The notes: generated by a model not told the origin, from the sequence alone. A stretch of DNA of 26,375 nt from Acidobacteria bacterium UBA7540 (GCA_002478145.1 DLMI01000059.1:1-26375), one strand, 5' to 3'; positions 1 through 7,797 are shown, numbered from the stretch's first letter. Translations and numbers: made by a program.

Positions 1-2
1 CG

Positions 3-182
3 GTCCGATATTTTCACAGCTTCCAACCGATGTCTGCGCCACCCGCGCACGCGCTTTCGCACGAGGCCGACATCGCCAAAGTCCAGGAGTGGCTCGGCCA
101 CGCCAACGTCTCCACTGCCCGTCTATACGACCAGCGCAAGAGCAAGCCCGAGGATAGCCCGAGATTTAAAGTGAAGTTTTGA
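3..182 (+). pseudogene. 3' end of a phage-type tyrosine recombinase (integrase), probably decayed
   Basis: The frame ending at the TGA of 180-182 encodes the C-terminal block of a tyrosine recombinase: EADIAKVQEWLGHANVSTA followed by RLYDQRKSKPEDSP and a basic tail. LGH and the following Tyr (in RLYD) match the conserved LGH and the nucleophilic Tyr of the family. Upstream of this block the HxxR box expected in integrases is not readable: the frame gives HSFQPMSAPPAHALSHE where family members have an HSxRAT-like stretch, which suggests one or more small indels. The window cuts the gene on the left, so its full state cannot be judged. It lies beside a defence-type operon on the other strand, which fits an island end. 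I am confident of the family and less so of the pseudogene status. Confidence 0.7.
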
Positions 183-204
183 AACATCTGGGCAAGGGTC
201 CCCG

Positions 205-1317
205 TTACTCATCAAGTTCGATATCGCGGAAGCGGAGTGAATCCCTGGCCCCCCGTAGAACCTGAACCTTCACCGTTTTGTTCACCATTGGCCCAATTAC
301 ATCGTCCATTGCATCGCCAAGTCCGACGATATGCAAAGCCTGGCTATCAACGATGACATTCAGAAAATCTTTCTCTAGGTCAACCGCTCGCAGAGTGCCG
401 ATGACTTCTTCTTCAACGGCCTCTGAATCTTCGGCATGAATAGGACGGTTCTTCTTTATCGTGTGATTGATTACCTTTCTAGCCTCAGGTGTAAGTGCAA
501 CCGGGGTGTCGGCAGTGGCCGCTCGCAATTCTATGGATTCGAAGGTCTTCCCGGTCGGGGCAAGATTGCGGGATAATCTCAAGAAGACATTGCGGTACTC
601 GGCCTTAGGAACAACAGTCTCAAGCTGCACTAGATCCTCGCTCGCGGTCGCTTTCAGTATTTCGAGAAACTGATGTGCTACCAGATCGGGACGTGTATCT
701 TCTTTGAAGAAATCGAGCTGCTTGGCCTCTTGAATCGCCACGGAGAATTGATAACTGCCTGCTGCAGCTTGGAAGAGCCATGGGCGGCACGATTCCTGAA
801 TCTCGCGTAGTGGCCCCCCGCGAAGACGCAGCGGCATATCCTTTATGAACTCGACCGTTCGATAGAACATGGCCTGAATCGTCTGCACCTTCCCAACGAT
901 CAAATCCAACGGCGCCCCCCCCGTAATGACCTCGCCGCCCTTAACCGATACGAACACCTGTCCCGGAAGGAAGCTCACGTTAGCGGCTCTTTTTGAGCTT
1001 TCGGTCCAGATCGCTTGGACAAGGTTTCGCAAGTCCACTCTGGCGAACTGTGGGATGGCAGGATCGGCCAGCATCGAATACGCCAACTGCTCGGCGCGCT
1101 CATAGGCAACTGCCTTATACCACAGCGACACAGCGCTGACGGCTGTAATCCCTCTGGTGCGTATCTTCGTGGGATCGACAGTGCCAAGCGCCTGCTGTTC
1201 GAGCTCGGCGGCCTTGGCATATAAGAGCGCCGCTTGCGAAGCGTCTCCTTTGCGGAATGCCTCCTCCGCTTCAATAGCTGCCGCTTCACTGGCTCTATGA
1301 AGGTCAGCCCAAGTCAT
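205..1317 (-). CDS. Conserved-looking hypothetical protein, 370 aa, with N-terminal TPR-like helices
   Basis: I do not recognise the family. The first 110 residues are helical and alanine/glutamate-rich, with a TPR- or MIT-like pattern (EAFRKGDASQAALLYAKAAE near residues 19-38). No signal peptide or membrane segment is seen. The last 70 residues look like a small beta-rich domain (GTLRAVDLEKDFLNVIV, then LRGARDSLRFRDIEL). The ATG overlaps the stop of the upstream 182-aa gene in an ATGA, so the two are probably translationally coupled and act together. It is the last gene of the minus-strand operon that holds a DNA methyltransferase, so a role in defence or in regulating the R-M pair is possible, but this rests on position only. 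Confidence 0.5.
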   Translation of the reverse strand: MTWADLHRASEAAAIEAEEAFRKGDASQAALLYAKAAELEQQALGTVDPTKIRTRGITAVSAVSLWYKAVAYERAEQLAYSMLADPAIPQFARVDLRNLVQAIWTESSKRAANVSFLPGQVFVSVKGGEVITGGAPLDLIVGKVQTIQAMFYRTVEFIKDMPLRLRGGPLREIQESCRPWLFQAAAGSYQFSVAIQEAKQLDFFKEDTRPDLVAHQFLEILKATASEDLVQLETVVPKAEYRNVFLRLSRNLAPTGKTFESIELRAATADTPVALTPEARKVINHTIKKNRPIHAEDSEAVEEEVIGTLRAVDLEKDFLNVIVDSQALHIVGLGDAMDDVIGPMVNKTVKVQVLRGARDSLRFRDIELDE

Positions 1318-1862
1318 CCTTGTGCCCCCAGGGGGGAGATAGCGACTTCAAGCGCCTTAAAACCAACGACTGCGGCAATCGCAGGCAGATTGCTCTCCCC
1401 GCGTGCCGCCTGCGTGAGCTTTTCCCGAAGTAGGCGATTTATATAGGCGCTGGCGCCAGCACTGGTACCAGACACCTCCAGCCGAATGCACCTTTCCAAA
1501 TCGTCGAGCTCTGCGCCGTTCGGTGCGACGTACCAGTCGGCACCGGTCAGCGTTTCCGCCCTGCCCACTGCCACTAGGCCGGCAACATCCTCCACCGCTG
1601 CAAGCGACACGCCATATGCTCCCATTTCCGTTGCGTCGATCTCGTTTGCGTGCGCCTTGCGAACTCGCGCATCGGGAACGGCAAAGTCGATTAGCCGGAA
1701 CTCGTCGTTGCCGTCGTGTCTCAACAACACAATTATCGGCGGCTGGTGATGACGCGACCAACAGACGCAGGCGGCCTCGGCGTACGATTCACCTAGAGCC
1801 TCTGTCAGTCCAGGATGACGCTCGTGGAGCCCGTCTATTCTCAAGTGCGGCAGGTCGTTCAT
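1314..1862 (-). CDS. Hypothetical protein, 182 aa, coupled to the 370-aa gene
   Basis: Family not recognised. It is a soluble alpha/beta protein without signal peptide or membrane segment. Visible pieces are an N-terminal acidic/histidine-rich stretch, a beta-strand block (PPIIVLLRHDG, FRLIDFAVPDARVRKA), and a C-terminal helix followed by a hydrophobic end. The ATG at 1862 has an AGAGGG ribosome site about 9 bases upstream. Only 26 bases separate it from the end of the methyltransferase gene, and it overlaps the next gene by 4 bases (ATGA), so it belongs to one transcript with both. The stress on one charged surface and the tight coupling suggest a partner subunit of the 370-aa protein; this is inference. 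Confidence 0.5.
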   Translation of the reverse strand: MNDLPHLRIDGLHERHPGLTEALGESYAEAACVCWSRHHQPPIIVLLRHDGNDEFRLIDFAVPDARVRKAHANEIDATEMGAYGVSLAAVEDVAGLVAVGRAETLTGADWYVAPNGAELDDLERCIRLEVSGTSAGASAYINRLLREKLTQAARGESNLPAIAAVVGFKALEVAISPLGAQG

Positions 1863-1888
1863 AGCTCATGGCCCTCTGTATCAGCACC

Positions 1889-2962
1889 TTACCTTGTTCC
1901 CGTGCGCGAATGCTTGAACAATGAGCCTTGGCTCTCTTTCATCACCTGGGCGTCCCCTGGGTGATCCTCGATGGCCGAAAACCCACGAGAATTGATCTTC
2001 AAACACTGTCCGGTTTCCAGCACCTTCATGGCCTCGATGATGTCTGATTCCGCGCAAGACTCCATGAAGCGCAGCGCTGACAATACGGCATACTGTCGAT
2101 CTAGCTCAATGCTTAGCCACTTCCTGCCGAGCAGCTCCGCGACGCAGCCGGTAGTATTCGAGCCTGAGAAAATATCGACAACAGAGTCGCCTGGATCGGT
2201 GAGAAACTCGATAAAAAACTTCGGTAGTGCTGAGGGAAACCTAGCCGGATGGCTGTCCTTTCCGAGAAGCTTGCACGTCCGCAGGTAGTGAGAGTTGCTG
2301 TCCGTGTTCGGTATCTGGAGGAGATTGGAAGGAATGGCACCGCCATTCTCCTTGCCGAACGCTGCCGCAATATCGTGGCCGGAAGGTCGCTCCTTGGGTT
2401 TATAGAACTTTTCCGGGTTCTTAAGCAGCGTTTTCATCCGTTCCGAATAGGGCGCGAGCACCTTCGTAACGTCGGCCTTCGGATAATCCCCTTTTGAAAA
2501 CCACCAGACCGTGTTGACGGCATCCTTCACGCGGATTTTGCGTTTATTCACCCATTCGATAGGCGAAGGGAGCTTCGCAGGGTTGTACCAGAAAAATTCT
2601 TCGGCAAGGTTGTATTTAAGCCGGTCACAGAAATCCAAAAGCACGCGGAAGTTATAAAGCGACCTGACGGGCTTGCCACGTTCGTAGGCACCTCCGAGAT
2701 CGAGAACGAAGCTTCCTGTCTGCTTCAAAACCCGTTGCGCCGCCGCGCCAAATTCGGATAACCACGCGACATAGGCAGCCTGGTCTTCATTGCCGTAGCT
2801 CTTCTGCCTTAACAGAGCAAAAGGCGGACTGGTGACGATCAGATCGACGGATTCATCCGGCAACAGCCTCAGCATCTCCCTGCTGTCGCCGGAAACCTGG
2901 AGGCCGTGGTCAGTCTCGTAGACTTTCTTACCCGAAGGCAGCTCAAACCTCATGGGCATCAT
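1889..2962 (-). CDS. Site-specific DNA methyltransferase, beta class, probably N4-cytosine
   Basis: This transfers a methyl group from S-adenosylmethionine to an exocyclic amino group in DNA. Motif IV is TSPPF at residues 44-48. An SPP-type motif, as in M.PvuII, is usual for N4-cytosine enzymes, whereas adenine enzymes usually have DPPY. Motif I, the AdoMet site, comes later (DIFSGSNTTG near 263-272), followed by a GRKWLSIELD strand. This order, IV before I, defines the beta class. At 357 aa it has normal length for a stand-alone type II enzyme. It overlaps the upstream HEAT-repeat gene by 20 bases, which is typical of an R-M pair. Starts at ATG 2962, 2959 or 2953 are all possible; a GGGGG stretch at 2963-2967 best spaces the ATG at 2953. 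Target specificity cannot be read from the sequence. Confidence 0.85.
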   Translation of the reverse strand: MMPMRFELPSGKKVYETDHGLQVSGDSREMLRLLPDESVDLIVTSPPFALLRQKSYGNEDQAAYVAWLSEFGAAAQRVLKQTGSFVLDLGGAYERGKPVRSLYNFRVLLDFCDRLKYNLAEEFFWYNPAKLPSPIEWVNKRKIRVKDAVNTVWWFSKGDYPKADVTKVLAPYSERMKTLLKNPEKFYKPKERPSGHDIAAAFGKENGGAIPSNLLQIPNTDSNSHYLRTCKLLGKDSHPARFPSALPKFFIEFLTDPGDSVVDIFSGSNTTGCVAELLGRKWLSIELDRQYAVLSALRFMESCAESDIIEAMKVLETGQCLKINSRGFSAIEDHPGDAQVMKESQGSLFKHSRTGTR

Positions 2963-4505
2963 CCCCCGAACTTGGAAAGTCGGCGTTAGGGTGAAGCTCC
3001 CAGCGCCGCGCGATCCAGCTTTCCGTGAACGCCCACAGAAGGCTCAAGGCGTAATGCAGCGCGGGTGCCGAGTCCTGAACGTCCGCGATTGTATTCAATA
3101 CCTGTTCTCGCGGCAATTGTCCGAGCAGCCAAGCAGCCCAAGACGGAGATTGCAGTTCCTTGGCATGGCTGGTCAATTGCGCGATCACTTCCTCCGGTAA
3201 GGTTTTCTGCTGCTGGCGCAGTGCTTCCGCACAACCGGCGGCAATGTTAGGATTAACTTCGCGGAGCCCTTCAAGCAACAAGCGAATCCCGAGGCCACCT
3301 ATTGAGACGATGCCTTCCAGGGCCTCTTCCCGGATGTTGTGATCGATGTCCGCAAAAGCCTTCACCAATCGTTTGGCTGCATCGATGTGCCCTACCCTGC
3401 TGAGGCACCAGGCTGCTGCGCTTCGGACGAAATACGGCTGGTTCGAGTCGTCAAGAATCTCAGACAGCAGCTCAATGGCACCCGTGTTCGCGGCCTCTCC
3501 TAACGCAATAACTGACTCCAGCTGAGTCTGCGGGTCAATACTTTGCAGGTACGGCGTGAAAAGCTCCCGCGCGGACGCGTTACACACCGCCGTGAGATAG
3601 GAGAGTCCTTCCAGGCGGATATAAACGTCCTCCTCCTGGTCGGTTGACAGTTCCGTCACGGGATCACCAAACTGCGGCTCATTGCGAAGCCTTGCGAGCT
3701 TTACTCCCGTGAATCGTTGCGTGCGTTCCCTGGACTCCAGCAATTGCGCGATGTGCCCGGAAGGCAAATGGCCGGGGCAAGCCAGTTCGCCTTTCGTTAG
3801 CGGCCTGATAAGCCCCGCTATCACTTGGTTCAACTCTACGGTGTCTCCCTGTTTCACGAAAAGCTCATAGGTTGGCGGAATCGTCCTTGTGTTGCGGTGT
3901 CCATCAGGGGTTCGCTTGATGGTCATCTTGTGGCCGTCGAGCTTCTCTACCGCACCGTCGCGAGAGGCAAAGACCGCATTCCATGACACGCTGGTCTCAG
4001 AACCTTCCGTCACGCCTTTGGTACTTACCTTCGTGTGTGGGCTTCCCCGGAAGGTTGCCACGCGAAAGTAGTTGATTTTCCCCTTGAGCTGCCAGCGTAC
4101 CCAATTGCGCTCGTGCCAATAGGAGGCTTCGGACTGAAGCCGCCCTGCACTCCAATACTTCTCATCGATGGCTTCACACACCGGAAACCCGATATAGTCG
4201 CCTTCCACCATTCCGAAATCCCAGGCGCGGTCCTGGTCGGTGAGGCTATGCGACATGGACAGCTCAGCCTTCGTCTTCGCTCTGCTTTCTGCTCGCTGAC
4301 CGCAATGTGTGCACACAAGATCAGGAATCCGAACCCGCTTGCGCTTTACCTCTTTCCAAAGTTTGGTCTCGGTGGAGCCGCGCTCCAGCTCAACCATGTC
4401 GTGGCCATGGGTGGACAGATCGGCGCAAATTGCCCGACTGCCAACAGCGCCAATCGCGATCTTTCGAAAAAAGCTAGAGTCGGGTTTTAATGCGAGTCTC
4501 GGCAT
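2943..4505 (-). CDS. HEAT-repeat protein, candidate restriction endonuclease of the R-M pair
   Basis: The 520-aa protein has two parts. The N-terminal 100 residues carry a basic stretch, PD at 61-62, a CxxC (C65, C68) and ESRAK at 73-77; the PD...ExxxK spacing loosely recalls a PD-(D/E)XK nuclease core, but the match is not exact. Residues about 330-460 are helical HEAT-like repeats (for example VRSAAAWCLSRVGHIDAAKRL and IREEALEGIVSIGGLGIRLL), as found in DNA-binding and scaffold proteins. No membrane segment or signal is seen. Overlap with the methyltransferase gene is the main reason to suspect a restriction enzyme. It might instead be a specificity or regulatory subunit. No strong ribosome site lies next to the ATG at 4505; an AGGAG sits about 20 bases upstream. 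Confidence 0.5.
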   Translation of the reverse strand: MPRLALKPDSSFFRKIAIGAVGSRAICADLSTHGHDMVELERGSTETKLWKEVKRKRVRIPDLVCTHCGQRAESRAKTKAELSMSHSLTDQDRAWDFGMVEGDYIGFPVCEAIDEKYWSAGRLQSEASYWHERNWVRWQLKGKINYFRVATFRGSPHTKVSTKGVTEGSETSVSWNAVFASRDGAVEKLDGHKMTIKRTPDGHRNTRTIPPTYELFVKQGDTVELNQVIAGLIRPLTKGELACPGHLPSGHIAQLLESRERTQRFTGVKLARLRNEPQFGDPVTELSTDQEEDVYIRLEGLSYLTAVCNASARELFTPYLQSIDPQTQLESVIALGEAANTGAIELLSEILDDSNQPYFVRSAAAWCLSRVGHIDAAKRLVKAFADIDHNIREEALEGIVSIGGLGIRLLLEGLREVNPNIAAGCAEALRQQQKTLPEEVIAQLTSHAKELQSPSWAAWLLGQLPREQVLNTIADVQDSAPALHYALSLLWAFTESWIARRWELHPNADFPSSGDDAHEV

Positions 4506-4912
4506 TCGTATGTAAGTTTATGCTCCTATCGCTCTTGGCGCAACCGCAGCGATAAACAACAGCTCGTGCCATCATTTCGACACCGAAGTCCGGCGAATTC
4601 GCGGGCTGGCGCAGACCCATGTACTTTGGGGTCTGCGATTTCCTGAAGGGACTTGGGGGAGCTGGCGGCTTACCGCAGTCGGCTTGTAGAATTGAAGGCT
4701 GCCGGAGAATATGCCCGCACCAAAGTCTTGCCGGAAGAGAGCCCCCTTCGGGAGATCGCAGACGCCAAAAAGCGACCGTCTGCGCCAGCCCGCCGAAGGC
4801 TACGCTGTGGACCCTGCTCCGGCGTTCCCTTTTCAGTCTGTTCTCGGGGTCGAGCTACGATGCGGAGAGTAAAGGCCAACTGCGGAGATTCTTCGCCCCG
4901 ACAAGTCGGGGC
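4506..4912. other. Gene-free stretch of 407 bases with repeats
   Basis: No convincing gene is present. The short open frames here lack a ribosome site and family features. It holds the foldback element at 4601-4793 and, at its right edge, a CCCCGAC/GTCGGGG repeat (4879-4923) that runs into the end of the molybdenum hydroxylase gene. The segment 4506-4600 upstream of the R-M operon must hold that operon's promoter, but I see no convincing -35/-10 pair on the minus strand. Confidence 0.6.
4601..4793. repeat. MITE-like foldback element with 16-bp perfect terminal inverted repeats
   Basis: The ends are perfect inverted copies: GCGGGCTGGCGCAGAC at 4601-4616 and its complement at 4778-4793. Inside, a second pair continues imperfectly: GTCTGCGATTTCCTGAAGGG at about 4631-4650 against the complement of 4741-4763. 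The core of about 80 bases encodes nothing recognisable. The structure fits a small non-autonomous transposable element or a decayed foldback repeat. No target duplication was established. Confidence 0.6.
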
Positions 4913-4923
4913 TCAGAATGACA
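4879..4923. repeat. Palindromic intergenic repeat, copy A (CCCCGAC/GTCGGGG type)
   Basis: This 45-base unit matches 9800-9844 at 40 of 45 positions. Its centre is a perfect hairpin, 8-2-8 (GCCCCGAC AA GTCGGGGC, 4895-4912). On the minus strand the hairpin follows directly after the TGA of the molybdenum hydroxylase gene, whose last codons and stop come from the repeat's TGTCATTCTGA end. It may act as a transcript end or stabiliser, though no T-run follows. Confidence 0.8.
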
Positions 4924-7132
4924 GGCGTTTGGAGAGAGCGTCCTTCATCCTTTCCGGTGTCATGGGCAGTTGCAATAGCCGGGCGCCGGTGGCATCAAAC
5001 ACCGCATTAGCGATCAATGCCCCCATACAGATTATGGGGGGTTCTCCGCCGCCTTGAGAGGGTGAGTCTTTCGCATCCACTATTACCGTTTCGATTCGCG
5101 GCAACCAGGAGAAACGTGGAATCGTGTAGGTGTCAAAATTGGAGTGCAGAATCTCGCCGCCCTTGAATCGAACCTCCTCGCTCAATGCATATCCCAGGCC
5201 CATCGTGATGCCGCCCTCCATTTGCAGCCTGGCGCCCTCCGGATTGACGCACAATCCCATCTCTTGAGCACAGACGACCCGCTTGACCCGGACGCTCCCT
5301 GTATTCTTGTCCACGGCAACTTCGGCCATATGAGCGACGTAGGAACCGGCATCGATCCCGCAAGCTACCCCATAGCCGCGCTTGCTCGGAGCCTTCGCGG
5401 GTGACCAGCCGAATTTCTTGGCAGCGGCCTGCAAGACGCGTCGCATTCTCTCATCTTTCAAGTTCTTCAGTCGGAATTCGACGGGGTCCATTCCGGCCTT
5501 TACCGCCAACATGTCGATGTGGGATTCTCTGGCAAAGCTATTGGTATTGCTGGCGGGAGCGCGCCAAGGTCCCGTGGCAAACGGATGTGACCCTGGGGCC
5601 GCAGTCCACCCGGAACCATAGATGACCGTGCGATGATGTGGGATGTTGTAGAACTGCGCCGCGCCTCTTTCGCCGGCAAAATACACACCGTAGTCCCAAA
5701 ACGAAATCAGCCCTGATTCTGTGACTCCGGCCTGTATCTTGACGATGGCGGCAGGACGGAAGGTGTCATAGAAGAACTCCTCAGCCCGAGTCCAGGCTAC
5801 CTGGACAGGTTTTCCGGTCAGCTTGGCCAGCCTGACCGCCTCGAGGGCTTGCTGATTGTTGCTCCTCCCTCCGAAGCCTCCGCCGACATAGGGCGTGATG
5901 ACCCGCACATTCTGCGCAGGCAGGCCGAGAAGAGAAGCCGCCGCGTCCTTCAGGGCGAAGGGGGTTTGCGTGGAGGCCCAGAGGGTCACGTTGTTTCCTT
6001 CGATCTTCGCCAAAGCGGTGTGCGTTTCGATGGGGGCGTGAGAGACGTAGCTGTTCAAGTACGTTTGCTCGAGCACATCGTGAGCTGCATTTCTCCCCTC
6101 GGCAAGATTTCCCCCTTCCGCCACCGTCTGTCCTTGAGGCGCGACTTTGAGCAGGTGGTCAAAGATCGTCTTGTCATCCACAGTGGGCGCCGGCCGATCA
6201 TATTCCGACTTGATTTTCGCCAAGGCTCTTTCCGCCAGGTCGGGATACGGATGAAGGACGGCAATCAGATCTCCGTCCTCCATGATCTGGACGCCTTCGA
6301 TTTCTCGCGCGCCCGAGGTGTCGGCATGAATGAGTTTGGCGCCGTGAACCGGAGGCCTCAAGATGCGGGCGTGCAGCAGGCCCGGCTCCCGTACGTCCCC
6401 GGCATATTTGGCTTGGCCGGTGACCTTCTCTCGAGCATCTCTTCTTAAGACGGGTTTCCCTATCAGGGCGAAGTCGGCGGGGGTCTTGGGTGCCGCGCCT
6501 TTCACGTGGCGCAGTATCTTCTTTCCCTTGGCAAGCTCGGCGTAGCTTACTTTCTTTTGCCCTGCCTCCTCATAAACGACGCCCGCCTTGGTTTTCAGCC
6601 GCTCTTCCGTTACCTGCAATTGTTCGGCGGCCAGCTCGATGAGGACGGCCCTGGCTTCCGCGGCGGCGGCTCTGAAAGGCGGGCCGAAAAAGCGGGTAGT
6701 CATGGAACCGAACGTACCTCGGTCCCAGGGGCAAAGATCCGTATCGCCCATCACCATGTCCACGGATTCCAGGGGGACGTCGAGCTCCTCAGCCAACATT
6801 TGGGCCAATGAGGTTATGACTCCCTGGCCGTACTCGACCTTTCCACTAAAACCGGTCACCCGGCCGTCTTCTCCGATCCTGAGAAAGGCATTGAAATCCT
6901 CAGGCAGCTCCTGGCCCATACCACGGCGTCTCTCGCCCTCTTGGAGTGCCAGCGAATCGGGGATGGAAAAACAGACGACGATGCCTCCGCCCACAAGTTG
7001 CAGGAACTGTCTGCGGTCAAAGCGTAGGGGCGAGCGGCGCTCGCCCCAGGGCCGAACGCTGTTCGGCCCTACCTCGTCAAGTTCCAGGTGTTCTTCGTAG
7101 ACGCTTCGTTGTCCTTTGTTTTCGCGTTTCAT
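4913..7132 (-). CDS. Molybdopterin-binding large subunit of a xanthine-oxidase-family hydroxylase (IorB-like)
   Basis: This is the large subunit of a molybdenum hydroxylase acting on a heterocycle, aldehyde or similar substrate. The domain order is that of isoquinoline 1-oxidoreductase beta: a molybdopterin segment first (FLRIGEDGRVTGFSGKVEYG, near 80), then the hammerhead domain (VLRRDAREKVTGQAKYAGD), then GGGFGG, and GGGEP at 694-698 with the catalytic Glu697. FDRRQFLQ followed by a hydrophobic run (about 38-60) is a Tat-like export signal. ATG 7132 was chosen over 7312 because it overlaps the small-subunit stop as ATGA and has GGAGG 6-7 bases upstream, giving 739 aa. Residues 21-36 are encoded by a palindromic repeat. 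No FAD subunit gene is adjacent, as in two-subunit periplasmic-type enzymes. The substrate is unknown. Confidence 0.9.
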   Translation of the reverse strand: MKRENKGQRSVYEEHLELDEVGPNSVRPWGERRSPLRFDRRQFLQLVGGGIVVCFSIPDSLALQEGERRRGMGQELPEDFNAFLRIGEDGRVTGFSGKVEYGQGVITSLAQMLAEELDVPLESVDMVMGDTDLCPWDRGTFGSMTTRFFGPPFRAAAAEARAVLIELAAEQLQVTEERLKTKAGVVYEEAGQKKVSYAELAKGKKILRHVKGAAPKTPADFALIGKPVLRRDAREKVTGQAKYAGDVREPGLLHARILRPPVHGAKLIHADTSGAREIEGVQIMEDGDLIAVLHPYPDLAERALAKIKSEYDRPAPTVDDKTIFDHLLKVAPQGQTVAEGGNLAEGRNAAHDVLEQTYLNSYVSHAPIETHTALAKIEGNNVTLWASTQTPFALKDAAASLLGLPAQNVRVITPYVGGGFGGRSNNQQALEAVRLAKLTGKPVQVAWTRAEEFFYDTFRPAAIVKIQAGVTESGLISFWDYGVYFAGERGAAQFYNIPHHRTVIYGSGWTAAPGSHPFATGPWRAPASNTNSFARESHIDMLAVKAGMDPVEFRLKNLKDERMRRVLQAAAKKFGWSPAKAPSKRGYGVACGIDAGSYVAHMAEVAVDKNTGSVRVKRVVCAQEMGLCVNPEGARLQMEGGITMGLGYALSEEVRFKGGEILHSNFDTYTIPRFSWLPRIETVIVDAKDSPSQGGGEPPIICMGALIANAVFDATGARLLQLPMTPERMKDALSKRLSF
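7025..7072. repeat. Palindromic element inserted in frame inside the hydroxylase gene
   Basis: Two adjoining palindromes are seen: 7027-7047 (arms GGGGCGAGCG, 1-base loop) and 7048-7070 (arms AGGGCCGAAC, 3-base loop). Outer GTAGGG (7025-7030) pairs with CCCTAC (7067-7072). The 48 bases are exactly 16 codons and begin and end on codon boundaries of the overlapping gene. Confidence 0.7.
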
Positions 7133-7608
7133 CTTGGCCCTCCTCTCATCTCTTTCGCAGCCGTCTGTATAGCCTCGACGATCCGTTGATGAGCTCCACA
7201 GCGGCACAGGTTGCCGTCCATATGTTCGATAATCTGACTCCGCGAAGGTTGAGGAGTATTCAACAGCAAGCTGTAAGCATTCATGATCATTCCAGGAGTG
7301 CAGTACCCGCACTGAAGGGCATCGTGCTCGACGAAGGCCTTCTGCAAGGGGTGAAGCTCGCCGTTTTTGGCCAAACCTTCAATGGTGGTGACTGCCTTGC
7401 CCGCCACGGCTTTAACCTCGAGCAGACACGAGCGCTCGGCTTTCCCATCCACAATCACCGTGCAGGCCCCGCAAAGCCCCTCTCCACAACCGTACTTTGT
7501 ACCTGTCAGACCCAGGTCATACCGCAGAACCCATAGAAGTATGCGACTGGGATCGACTTCAAAACTCACCGGCTTTCCGTTGAGGCTGAATCCGATGGTC
7601 TCTTTCAT
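7129..7608 (-). CDS. [2Fe-2S] small subunit of the molybdenum hydroxylase (IorA/CoxS-like)
   Basis: The protein carries electrons from the Mo site through two [2Fe-2S] clusters. Plant-type ferredoxin ligands are C41, C46, C49 and C61; the second, helical-domain cluster is C100, C103, C135 and C137 (CGYC, then CRC). All eight ligands are present and the length, 159 aa, is usual. The start at ATG 7608 was chosen because AAGGAGGTG lies 6-7 bases upstream and homology begins there; the longer frame to 7698 has no such site. It is the first gene of a two-gene operon and overlaps the large subunit by 4 bases. A Tat signal is present only on the large subunit, so this one would travel with it if exported. 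Confidence 0.95.
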   Translation of the reverse strand: MKETIGFSLNGKPVSFEVDPSRILLWVLRYDLGLTGTKYGCGEGLCGACTVIVDGKAERSCLLEVKAVAGKAVTTIEGLAKNGELHPLQKAFVEHDALQCGYCTPGMIMNAYSLLLNTPQPSRSQIIEHMDGNLCRCGAHQRIVEAIQTAAKEMRGGPR

Positions 7609-7696
7609 GCCTACACCTCCTTGAAGCGCCTCGAGTGTGCCGCGAGGTTCTCTCGGCCATGAGACCCTCAATATGAAGCGTGCTTTACCGCGCTCC

Positions 7697-7724
7697 ATTA
7701 TAGTCCCACCTAACGCCCGGGCAA
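7697..7724 (-). promoter_or_regulatory. Probable sigma70 promoter of the molybdenum hydroxylase operon
   Basis: On the minus strand a perfect TATAAT (7697-7702) lies 16 bases after TTGCCC (7719-7724; four of six match TTGACA). The start of transcription would fall near 7690, leaving an untranslated leader of about 80 bases before ATG 7608. Confidence 0.6.
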
Positions 7725-7797
7725 ACGAGCTGTTTCACACCCCAACCTTTGGTACACCAAAAGCCCACCAGGGCTTGCATCTGGCGAAAACCGCTGG

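Noticed and set aside
4895..4912. Intrinsic terminator
   Set aside because: The hairpin is strong but is followed by GAAGAATC rather than a T-run on the minus strand, so it is listed as a repeat only.
4653..5057. Open plus-strand frame of 134 codons
   Set aside because: It crosses the foldback element and the end of the hydroxylase gene, has no ribosome site and no recognisable family.
7133..7312. Longer N-terminus of the hydroxylase large subunit
   Set aside because: It overlaps the conserved ferredoxin-type gene in another frame; ATG 7132 has a good ribosome site and ATGA coupling.
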